From the NCBI GenBank assembly GCA_903856995.1, contig CAIODK010000032.1:1-13405 (forward strand): a stretch of 13,405 nucleotides of DNA, written 5' to 3'. Below, piece by piece: positions 5,257 through 11,982 of this stretch. The notes under the pieces are model-generated. The model was not told the DNA's origin. It saw nothing but the letters and a program-made list of their open reading frames with translations, and ran no database searches. Position numbers and translations under genes: made by a program. The DNA is from an uncultured Burkholderiales bacterium. GTDB taxonomy: Bacteria; Pseudomonadota; Gammaproteobacteria; Burkholderiales; Burkholderiaceae_C. Numbering within the stretch: the first letter of the stretch is position 1; the number at the start of each line of letters is the position of its first letter.

Positions 5257-5750
5257 GCGTGCGTTGCCTCGTGGGCAAGCAAATGTGTCTTGCGGTCCAA
5301 ACCACCAGAGAACCCTGTGAGTGACCCGTTCGCGCCCACCACGCGGTGGCACGGCACGAGGATGCTGTGCGGGTTTTGCCCAATCGCCGCACCCACGGCG
5401 CGCACGGCTTTGGGGTTGGCGATGTCGTGTGCAATGTCCCCGTAGCTACGGGTCTGGCCGTAGGGGATGCGTTTCAGTGCTTGCCAAACTGCGCGTTGAA
5501 AGGGCGTACCCCAAGGGGCGTGCAGAGGCAGATCAAACGTGCGGCGCTCGCCGCTGAAGTATTCCAGTAGCTGTTGGGCCGCGATCTGCATCACGGGGTG
5601 TGCATGATCCGTCAGCCATTGGCGACTGTCCGGCATGTGCGCTTGACGGTGCACAAACCATAGGCCAGTTAAACCGTGTTCATTGGCGGCCAACAACACA
5701 TCGCCTAGCGGGGACGTGGTGTGCGTTTGGTAGGTGGCAGACGTTGGCAT
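5253..5750 (-). CDS. ogt: Methylated-DNA--[protein]-cysteine S-methyltransferase
   Basis: The 165-residue protein repairs O6-methylguanine by irreversible transfer of the alkyl group to its own cysteine. The active site PCHR is at 133-136 with acceptor Cys134, inside SILVPCHRVVGANG. The helix GTPFQRAVWQALKRIPYGQT (81-100) and the following SYGDIA belong to the DNA-binding winged-helix part. GFSGGLDRKTHLLAHE closes the domain. Length and lack of an AraC-type Ada regulatory domain fit a stand-alone Ogt. The gene is divergent from the phosphomannomutase gene. The Shine-Dalgarno before the ATG is poor, and a TATGAT (plus 5792-5797) about 40 bases upstream is a lone -10 candidate. It is followed by the EamA permease gene through a 4-base overlap. 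Confidence 0.95.
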   Translation of the reverse strand: MPTSATYQTHTTSPLGDVLLAANEHGLTGLWFVHRQAHMPDSRQWLTDHAHPVMQIAAQQLLEYFSGERRTFDLPLHAPWGTPFQRAVWQALKRIPYGQTRSYGDIAHDIANPKAVRAVGAAIGQNPHSILVPCHRVVGANGSLTGFSGGLDRKTHLLAHEATHA

Positions 5751-5805
5751 GTGGCGCGCGTGGCAATGAGTTTGGGAATGCGGGTGGAATCATCATAGTT
5801 GGACC

Positions 5806-5836
5806 TTGCTCAGACGGGGCTTTGGCTCTCTACAAT
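5806..5836 (+). promoter_or_regulatory. Putative promoter of the phosphomannomutase-waaC-waaA operon
   Basis: TACAAT at 5831-5836 is a strong -10 match. TTGCTC at 5806-5811 is a partial -35 at 19 bases, slightly long. Transcription would then start around 5842-5846, at or beside the ATG at 5845, giving an mRNA with almost no leader. The absence of any Shine-Dalgarno before that ATG agrees with this. Confidence 0.45.
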
Positions 5837-5844
5837 CTATTTCT

Positions 5845-7245
5845 ATGCAAATTAACCACTCTATTTTCAAGGCCTACGACATTCGTGGTGTCGTCCCTTC
5901 CACTCTGAATGTTGACGTTGCCGAAGCTTTGGGCCGTGCCTTTGGCACACACGCAGCCGCATCGGGCGAAACCACAGTGGCGGTAGGGCGTGACGGGCGT
6001 TTGAGTGGGCCCTCGTTGGTCGAAGCCCTGATTCGCGGTTTGGTTGCGGCCGGGGTGCATGTGATTGACGTGGGCGCTGTCACCACGCCCATGCTTTACT
6101 TCGCGGCCAACACCTTGTGCAAGAGCGGCATTCAAGTCACGGGCAGTCACAACCCCAAGGACTACAACGGCTTCAAAATGGTGTTGGGTGGTCGTGCGAT
6201 TTACGGCGATGAAATTCAAGGCTTGCGCCATATCATTGAAGCAGAGAGCTGGACGCTCAAAGCTGGCGGCAGCGTCAAGTCAGTGGATGTCACGGCAGAC
6301 TACCAAGCCCGCATCGTGGGCGACATTCGCCTGAGCCGCCCCATGAAAGTGGTGGTCGATTGCGGCAACGGCATTGCAGGCGCTACCGCACCCGCCATCT
6401 TCCGCGCCTTGGGTTGCGAAGTGATCGAGCTGTTTAGCGAGGTGGATGGCAACTTCCCCAACCACCATCCAGACCCGAGCAAGCCTGAGAACTTGCAAGA
6501 CGTCATTCAAGCGCTGAAAACGACGGGTGCTGAATTAGGCTTGGCGTTCGACGGCGACGGTGACCGCTTGGGCATCGTCACCCAAGACGGCGAAACCATT
6601 TACCCCGATCGTCAAATGACGCTGTTCGCGCAAGACGTGCTCTCCCGCGTGCCTGGCGGCACCATCGTGTTTGATGTGAAGTGCTCGCAACGTCTGGCGC
6701 CAGCCATTCGCGAAGCTGGCGGTGAAGCGCTGATGTTCAAAACTGGCCACTCGCTCATCAAAGCGAAGATGAAAGAAGTTAATTCACCTTTGGGCGGTGA
6801 GATGAGCGGCCACATCTTTTTCAAAGAACGCTGGTACGGTTTTGACGATGGCACCTATGCCGGTTGCCGCTTGCTCGAAATCGTCAGCCGCAGCCCCGAT
6901 GCAAATGCGGTGCTCAATGCATTGCCTACGAGCTTCTCTACCCCGGAATTGAACGTGGGCTGCGCCGAAGGCGAGCCACACCGTTTGAGCGCCGAGCTGC
7001 AGCACTGGGTGTCTACCGGTGAGTTGCCTTCGCCCGAGTTCAAGCCAGAGGCTTGTGTGATTGACGGTTTGCGCATCGACTGGGCCGATGGGTTTGGTTT
7101 GATCCGCGCATCCAACACCACGCCCGTGCTGGTGCTCCGCTTTGAAGGTCAAACCCAAGCAGCGCTTGACCGCATTGAGCATGACATGCTGGTGCTGTTG
7201 CGTCGCGTCAAGCCAGATGCGAAGTTTCAAGAGGCTGCGCATTGA
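5845..7245 (+). CDS. Phosphomannomutase/phosphoglucomutase (alpha-D-phosphohexomutase, AlgC-like)
   Basis: The 466-residue cytosolic enzyme interconverts hexose 6- and 1-phosphates, feeding sugar nucleotides for LPS, capsule or exopolysaccharide. It has the four-domain layout. FKAYDIRG is at the very N-terminus (8-15). The phosphoserine loop TGSHNP (99-104) has Ser101, DGDGDR (236-241) is the Mg2+ loop, GEMSGH (318-323) is the sugar-specificity loop, and RASNTTP (421-427) binds phosphate. The GEMSGH form is that of dual-specificity PMM/PGM. A TTG at 5806 would add 13 unlikely residues; the ATG at 5845 puts FKAYDIRG where the family has it. No Shine-Dalgarno is visible and a -10-like TACAAT ends 8 bases before, so the message may be leaderless. 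It is first in an operon with waaC and waaA. Confidence 0.95.
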   Translation: MQINHSIFKAYDIRGVVPSTLNVDVAEALGRAFGTHAAASGETTVAVGRDGRLSGPSLVEALIRGLVAAGVHVIDVGAVTTPMLYFAANTLCKSGIQVTGSHNPKDYNGFKMVLGGRAIYGDEIQGLRHIIEAESWTLKAGGSVKSVDVTADYQARIVGDIRLSRPMKVVVDCGNGIAGATAPAIFRALGCEVIELFSEVDGNFPNHHPDPSKPENLQDVIQALKTTGAELGLAFDGDGDRLGIVTQDGETIYPDRQMTLFAQDVLSRVPGGTIVFDVKCSQRLAPAIREAGGEALMFKTGHSLIKAKMKEVNSPLGGEMSGHIFFKERWYGFDDGTYAGCRLLEIVSRSPDANAVLNALPTSFSTPELNVGCAEGEPHRLSAELQHWVSTGELPSPEFKPEACVIDGLRIDWADGFGLIRASNTTPVLVLRFEGQTQAALDRIEHDMLVLLRRVKPDAKFQEAAH

Positions 7246-8255
7246 GCGTGCGTGAACGTCAAGCACCGTTGAAGGTGTTGATCGTCAAACTCTCGTCTCT
7301 GGGCGACGTGGTGCACGCCATGCCCGCAGTGATGGACATTCAAGCCGCATTTCCGCATGCCCAAATTGATTGGGTGGTCGAGCGTGGTTTCGCACCCTTG
7401 GCGGCACGTTGTGCTGCCGTGCATCGCGTGATTCCGTGTGCGCTGCGTCGCTGGCGCAAAGATTTTTTCAAAGCCGAAACACGCGCCCACACACGTGCCG
7501 AGTGGCAAGCCTTCAAAACTGATCTGCAGCAAGAAGCCTACGACGTCATCATCGACTTGCAGGGTCTGACCAAGTCGGCATTGGTCGCTTGGCTCGCGCG
7601 CAAAGCGAAGGGCGGTAAACGCTATGCCCTGGCCAACCGCACCGATGGTTCAGGCTACGAGCTGCCCACGCGGTGGGTCGCAGATGTCGCGGTTCCTGTG
7701 GCGCCGCACATCCATGCCGTCACGCGCGGGCGCGTGTTGTGCGCCCAAGCACTGGCCTACGACCTGCCAAAAACCATGCATTACGGCTTAGGCCATGCGG
7801 CGTTGCAACGCAAACCGGTGGTGGCCTTGGTGCATGGCACTTCACGTGCAGATAAAGAATGGCCTTTGGCGAACTGGTTTGAAATTGGCACACGTCTGAA
7901 GCAGCACGGTTTCGATGTGGCGCTACCGCATGGCAACGAGGCCGAGCGCGTGCGCAGCGAGGCCTTGGCCGACATGCTGCCTGGTGCTGTCGTGTGGCCG
8001 CGCTGGTCGTTGGACCAACTCACGACTGAAATGGCGCAATGCACCGGTGTGATCGGTGTGGACAGTGGGCTGAGCCACATCGCCGTGGCGCTCGATTTGC
8101 CGCACGTCCAGATATACAACTTCGACACGGCATGGCGTACCGGCCCCGAAGGCTTAATCCACCAGTGCAGCGTGGTCGATTGCCCTACGCCCACCGTGGA
8201 TGCGGTGTGGGATGCGTGGCTGACTTGTTTGCAAGCAAAGGATGCCGCGCCATGA
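7242..8255 (+). CDS. waaC: LPS heptosyltransferase I
   Basis: This 337-residue GT9 enzyme adds the first L-glycero-D-manno-heptose from ADP-heptose to Kdo of the LPS inner core at the cytoplasmic face of the inner membrane. The N-terminal Rossmann domain starts KVLIVKLSSLGDVVHAMPAV (11-30), where Asp22 matches the family catalytic base. The second domain has HGTSRADKEWP (198-208; Lys205 near the phosphates) and GVDSGLSHIA (272-281), which bind the nucleotide sugar, then the YNFDTAWRTGP block. The TTG at 7242 overlaps the stop of the upstream gene (TTGA), with AAGAGG 7 bases before it. A GTG at 7248 is the alternative. It overlaps waaA by ATGA. The assignment as WaaC rather than WaaF rests on the SSLGDVVH form and the neighbouring waaA. 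Confidence 0.94.
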   Translation: MSVRERQAPLKVLIVKLSSLGDVVHAMPAVMDIQAAFPHAQIDWVVERGFAPLAARCAAVHRVIPCALRRWRKDFFKAETRAHTRAEWQAFKTDLQQEAYDVIIDLQGLTKSALVAWLARKAKGGKRYALANRTDGSGYELPTRWVADVAVPVAPHIHAVTRGRVLCAQALAYDLPKTMHYGLGHAALQRKPVVALVHGTSRADKEWPLANWFEIGTRLKQHGFDVALPHGNEAERVRSEALADMLPGAVVWPRWSLDQLTTEMAQCTGVIGVDSGLSHIAVALDLPHVQIYNFDTAWRTGPEGLIHQCSVVDCPTPTVDAVWDAWLTCLQAKDAAP

Positions 8256-9553
8256 CCTTGCAGATGTATAGCTGGTTGATGTGGGCGTTGCAGCCTTTGT
8301 TGCGTCGCAAGTTGCAGCGCCGTGGCCGAGATGAGGCCGGTTATTTGCAGGCGATCGATGAGCGTTTTGGCTATTACACGCAAGCGGCCACAGAGGGCGG
8401 CTATGTGTGGGTCCATGCGGTGTCCTTGGGCGAAACCCGTGCCGCGGCCGTGCTGCTGCAAACCCTGCGCGCAGCGCAACCCGATCTCCGTATTTTGTTG
8501 ACCCACGGCACCGCCACTGGCCGTGCCCAAGGCGTGAGTCTGTTGCAACCCGGCGATGTACAAGTCTGGCAACCGTGGGACACGCCGGCGGCGGTGCAGC
8601 GTTTTTTGACGCACTTCAAACCGCGCATGGGCATCATTTTGGAGACGGAGTTGTGGCCCAACTGGGTGGCGCAATGCCACAAGGCGCAGGTGCCACTGGT
8701 GTTGGTCAACGCACGTATGAGCGACAAGAGCATGTGCCAAGCGCAACGCTTGTCATGGCTGTCGCGTCCCGCCTACCAAGGGCTGTCTGCGGTGTTGGCA
8801 CAAACCGATGCGGATGCCGAGCGCCTGCGCACCTTGGGTGCCCCAGTTGTGGGCGTGTTGGGCAATGTGAAATTCGATGCCAAGCCTGAGCCCCTCCAAC
8901 TCGCGCAGGCCTTGGTCTGGAAACAGAAAATCAAACGCCCTGTGCTGCTTTTTACCAGCTCACGCGAGGGCGAAGAGGCGATGTGGTTGGACACCCTGCA
9001 GGCGTTGAAAGACGCCCCCTTGGATCAACACGATCACATCAATGCGGTGCATTGGTTGGTGGTGCCTCGTCATCCGCAGCGCTTCGCTGAAGTGGCAGCC
9101 TTGATGGCAGATCGGGGTTGGCGCGTGTCGCGTAGGAGCACTTGGGTCGATGGCCCCGATCTCGACAAGCAAGACGATGTGAATACGCTTTGGTTGGGCG
9201 ACTCGTTGGGGGAAATGGCCCTGTATTACGGCTTGTCAGACGCCGCTTTGCTGGGGGGTAGCTTTGCGCCTTTGGGCGGACAAAACTTGATTGAGTCCAC
9301 CGCTTGCGGATGTCCCGTGGTGATGGGACCGCACACCTTTAACTTTGCCGAGGCAGCCCAGTTGGCTGAAGAGGCCGGTGCTGCGTTGCGTGTGGCAGAC
9401 ATGGCGCAGGCCGTGACGACGGCGTTGCAAATGGTGCGTTTTGGTCCCGATGAGAACGCGCATGTGCAAGCCTGCATGGAGTTTTCACAAGCCCATCGCG
9501 GGGCTGCGCAGCGCACCGTGCAGGCGCTGCTGCCTTACTTAGAAACGAATTAA
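8252..9553 (+). CDS. waaA: 3-deoxy-D-manno-octulosonic acid (Kdo) transferase
   Basis: The 433-residue inner-membrane-associated GT30 enzyme transfers Kdo from CMP-Kdo to lipid IVA. A membrane-anchoring segment YSWLMWALQPLL is at 6-17. VWVHAVSLGE ends at Glu61, the family general base. ILETELWPNW (129-138) and NARMSDKS (153-160) follow. The C-terminal domain has FTSSREGEE, VPRHPQRF (271-278) and GGSFAPLGGQNLIE (335-348), which hold the CMP moiety. Length is normal (about 425). The frame is open upstream to 8039, but the ATG at 8252 overlaps the waaC stop as ATGA and precedes the conserved N-terminal anchor, so it is preferred. Its TAA overlaps the convergent tolC stop. Whether it adds one or two Kdo cannot be told from sequence. 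Confidence 0.96.
   Translation: MTLQMYSWLMWALQPLLRRKLQRRGRDEAGYLQAIDERFGYYTQAATEGGYVWVHAVSLGETRAAAVLLQTLRAAQPDLRILLTHGTATGRAQGVSLLQPGDVQVWQPWDTPAAVQRFLTHFKPRMGIILETELWPNWVAQCHKAQVPLVLVNARMSDKSMCQAQRLSWLSRPAYQGLSAVLAQTDADAERLRTLGAPVVGVLGNVKFDAKPEPLQLAQALVWKQKIKRPVLLFTSSREGEEAMWLDTLQALKDAPLDQHDHINAVHWLVVPRHPQRFAEVAALMADRGWRVSRRSTWVDGPDLDKQDDVNTLWLGDSLGEMALYYGLSDAALLGGSFAPLGGQNLIESTACGCPVVMGPHTFNFAEAAQLAEEAGAALRVADMAQAVTTALQMVRFGPDENAHVQACMEFSQAHRGAAQRTVQALLPYLETN
9550..9553. other. Overlapping stop codons of convergent waaA and tolC
   Basis: The palindrome TTAA holds both stops: TAA of waaA at 9551-9553 and TAA of tolC at 9552-9550. There is no intergenic space, so transcripts must end inside the opposing gene or by Rho, producing antisense overlap. 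Confidence 0.9.
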
Positions 9554-10917
9554 GGCGCGAGCAACGCGTTGATAGGCTGCAAGTCTGCAGGCGTCAACGT
9601 GCCGGTGGCTTGGCGCAACTTCAAGTTGCCGACCAACACGTCGTAACGGGCTTTGGCCAAGTCACGCTTGGTTTGGTAGAGCTGGCTTTGCGAGTTCAAC
9701 ACGTCGATGTTGATGTTCACGCCGACCGAGTAGCCGAGCTTGTTGGCATCCAAAGCGCTTTGGCTAGAAGCCTCGGCAGCCTCATAGGCTTTGACTTGGC
9801 TCAGACCCGCCACCAAACCGAAATAGGCCGTGCGTGTGGCTTGTGCTGTTGTGCGACGCACGTTTTCGTAATCCGAGCGGGCTTTGTCTTCCAAAGCCAC
9901 CGTTTCTTTGACGCGGTACATGGTAGTGAAACCGGCGAAGAGCGGGACGTTTAGGACGATTGCGGCAGATGGGTTGTAGATGTGTGAAGGAATGGCACTT
10001 GTCGCGCTTCCGTCTACGTTACGAACGCCAGAGTAAGACAGCTGGGCATCAACCGTTGGCTTATGACCAGCGCTGGCTTTATTGACTTCGAGAGATGCGA
10101 TCTCCAAACCGAGTTGTGCTTGGCGCACAGCAGGGCTTGCGGCTTCTGACTGCGTCACCCAAATACTCACATCTTCTGTTGGGGCATCTATTAATTTTGT
10201 GTTGTTCGCTAGGCGCTTAGGCTTGGCATTGCTCAAGCCTACGGCCAAATCAAGCGCAAGGCGTTTGATGCGTAAATCGTTATCCGTTGCAATTTCTTGT
10301 GCGTTGGCTAAGTCAAACCTGGCTTGTGCATCACGCACACCGGTGATGGTCGCTGTACCTACTTCGAAGTTGCGTTTGGCTGAAGCCAATTGCTCGCCCA
10401 CAGCTTTCTTTTGTGCTTGCACCAATTCGAGGTTGTCTTCGCTGGTGAGCACGTCAAAGTAGGCCTGCGAGACGCGGACGAGCAAGTCTTGCTCCGCAGC
10501 TTCGTATTGCGCTGTAGCCTGTAGGAGCAGTTGACCACCTTGGCGGTAAGCAGCCCAGGCAGCAGGGCGATAGATAGGTTGACTTAGTGTGATGGCGCCA
10601 GAACCTGTGCCGTATAACCGTTGAGAAGCAACGACAGGCGGTGTTGCAGTTGTGTTAGGGGTATCTGGGCGGTAGTCAAAGTTAGTCCGCGTCGCACTCG
10701 CCGACAACGCAATGTTTGGCAAGATGCCGCCCAGTGTTTGGTTCGCTTTGGCCAAGTTCGCTTCGAACTGGGCTTTGGCCGAGATGAAGCCTGCGTCGTA
10801 GCCGCGCGCTGCGTCGAACATCTCCACCAAGCTTTGGGCTTGTGCATTGGAAGCAAAAGCCAAAACAACCGCTGCCGTCAGGGGAAGGGTACGAAACAAT
10901 GAGCGAGAGAGCGACAT
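9550..10917 (-). CDS. tolC: TolC-family outer-membrane efflux channel
   Basis: The 455-residue protein has a signal peptide (cleavage expected after NAQA, residue 27) and two outer-membrane-efflux-protein repeats. The first coiled-coil half includes SQAYFDVLTSEDNLELVQAQ (150-169) and FEVGTATITGVRDAQARFDL (184-203). The second mirrors it with TRTAYFGLVAGLSQVKAYEA (361-380) and GYSVGVNINIDVLNSQSQLY (395-414). The VGT/VGV-plus-VLNSQ or VRDAQ pattern is characteristic of TolC proper. As a trimer it should form the outer-membrane barrel and periplasmic tunnel for RND, ABC or type I secretion pumps. It is last in a run of four same-strand genes that begins with an RND pump, and starts 16 bases after the rhodanese gene with only a weak purine-rich site (GAAAGAA). 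The stop overlaps that of waaA on the other strand. Confidence 0.94.
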   Translation of the reverse strand: MSLSRSLFRTLPLTAAVVLAFASNAQAQSLVEMFDAARGYDAGFISAKAQFEANLAKANQTLGGILPNIALSASATRTNFDYRPDTPNTTATPPVVASQRLYGTGSGAITLSQPIYRPAAWAAYRQGGQLLLQATAQYEAAEQDLLVRVSQAYFDVLTSEDNLELVQAQKKAVGEQLASAKRNFEVGTATITGVRDAQARFDLANAQEIATDNDLRIKRLALDLAVGLSNAKPKRLANNTKLIDAPTEDVSIWVTQSEAASPAVRQAQLGLEIASLEVNKASAGHKPTVDAQLSYSGVRNVDGSATSAIPSHIYNPSAAIVLNVPLFAGFTTMYRVKETVALEDKARSDYENVRRTTAQATRTAYFGLVAGLSQVKAYEAAEASSQSALDANKLGYSVGVNINIDVLNSQSQLYQTKRDLAKARYDVLVGNLKLRQATGTLTPADLQPINALLAP

Positions 10918-10933
10918 GCAGTTCTTTCAAAAA

Positions 10934-11275
10934 TCAATACGTGGGCACAGCGGCGTCCACTTGTGACGACCAAGCGTGGATGCCACCTGTGATGTTGGCC
11001 ACATGGCTGAAGCCTTGTTGCGCCAAAAATGAGGCCACTTGCATGCTGCGCGCACCGTGGTGGCACAAACAAGCGATAGGTTGGTCTCGGTTCAAGTCTT
11101 GCAAGCGTGCAGGGAGGGTGTGCATCACAATCTTGATCAGCTCAAACCCTTGCGCTGTCACGCAGGCGGTTTGCACTTCCCAAGGTTCGCGCACATCCAG
11201 CACCACGGTGGGGCCATGAGGGGCTTGAGCAACGATCCAGTCTTGCAACTGAGCCGGTTGGATTTGATCGATCAT
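10934..11275 (-). CDS. Single-domain rhodanese-like sulfurtransferase
   Basis: The 113-residue cytosolic protein is a complete single rhodanese domain. VVLDVREPWE at 24-33 is the conserved N-terminal strand and Asp-Val-Arg. CHHGARS at 71-77 is the active loop with persulfide-forming Cys71 and closing Arg76. The six-residue loop is the sulfurtransferase size, not the seven-residue Cdc25/arsenate-reductase size. GGIHAW near the C-terminus is also typical. No signal peptide is present. The donor and acceptor are unknown; GlpE-like thiosulfate transfer or sulfur relay are possibilities. It sits 9 bases after the PIMT-like gene and 16 bases before tolC. The ATG has no clear Shine-Dalgarno, so it may depend on translation from the upstream gene. 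Confidence 0.92.
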   Translation of the reverse strand: MIDQIQPAQLQDWIVAQAPHGPTVVLDVREPWEVQTACVTAQGFELIKIVMHTLPARLQDLNRDQPIACLCHHGARSMQVASFLAQQGFSHVANITGGIHAWSSQVDAAVPTY

Positions 11276-11284
11276 GCCGCGCTT

Positions 11285-11941
11285 TTAGAACTTGAAGCGT
11301 GATGGTTCTGTAAAGCCTTGTAAACGTGGGGCTGATGTGTCCCACAAGGCTTTGCTGTTCCATGCCGCATCTGCGGTGCGTGTGTACAAGGTGGCCACCA
11401 TGACGGGGTCTTGACCGACGATGGCCAGCAGGTGACCGCCAACTTTGAGTTGTTGCAACAGGGCGGGCGGCACTTCAGCGACAGAACCACCGAGCACGAT
11501 GGCGTCAAACGGGGCGTCACCTGAAGCACCGGTGCTGCCATCAGCCACGCGGACATCCACGTTGGTGATGCCAGCGCGTTGCAGATTGTTGCGTGCGTTG
11601 CTGGCCAACTCTGGGTTGATCTCCAAGCTCACCACACGCTGAGCGCGGCCTGCCAAGAGTGCCGCCAAGTAGCCGCTACCGGTGCCGATTTCGAGTACTT
11701 TTTCGGTGCCAGTGAGTTGCAGGTCGTGCATCAAACGGGCATCTACGCGGGGGGGCAACATGGTTTGGCCGTGGTCCAAAGGAATGTCGGTGTCGGTGTA
11801 GGCCAAGGCTTGGTAAGCATCAGGCACGAACAACTCACGTTGTACGTGTGACAACACGGCCAAGACTTGTGGGTCCAGCACCTGCCAAGGACGGATTTGT
11901 TGTTCAACCATGTTGAAGCGGGCTTGTGCGTGGGTATTCAT
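11285..11941 (-). CDS. Protein-L-isoaspartate O-methyltransferase-like SAM methyltransferase
   Basis: The 218-residue protein has the PIMT N-terminal pattern (MVEQQIRPWQVLDPQVL at 11-27, then ELFVP at 36-40) and SAM motif I VLEIGTGSGY at 82-91. PFDAIVLGG is the post-motif strand (144-152). Classical Pcm repairs isoaspartyl residues using S-adenosylmethionine. Here the block before motif I reads HGQTMLPP (57-64) where Pcm has GQTIS followed by a proline-containing motif, so the usual serine is missing. LGGSVAEVP replaces the Pcm TAAPPEIP-type loop. It may therefore be a divergent paralogue with another substrate. GGAG with a 7-base spacer gives a good ribosome binding site. It follows the RND gene by 41 bases and precedes the rhodanese gene by 9. 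The methyltransferase fold is secure; the isoaspartyl activity is not. Confidence 0.85.
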   Translation of the reverse strand: MNTHAQARFNMVEQQIRPWQVLDPQVLAVLSHVQRELFVPDAYQALAYTDTDIPLDHGQTMLPPRVDARLMHDLQLTGTEKVLEIGTGSGYLAALLAGRAQRVVSLEINPELASNARNNLQRAGITNVDVRVADGSTGASGDAPFDAIVLGGSVAEVPPALLQQLKVGGHLLAIVGQDPVMVATLYTRTADAAWNSKALWDTSAPRLQGFTEPSRFKF

Positions 11942-11982
11942 TTTTAAACTCCGAAATCGATCAGTTAATGCTGGGCAAAATT

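Noticed and set aside
5257..5352. Upstream extension of the EamA permease start to 5352
   Set aside because: It would overlap conserved coding of ogt by about 100 bases; the ATGA-overlapping start at 5256 gives normal family length.
8039..8251. Upstream extension of waaA to 8039
   Set aside because: The added residues lie inside conserved waaC coding and do not resemble any Kdo transferase N-terminus.
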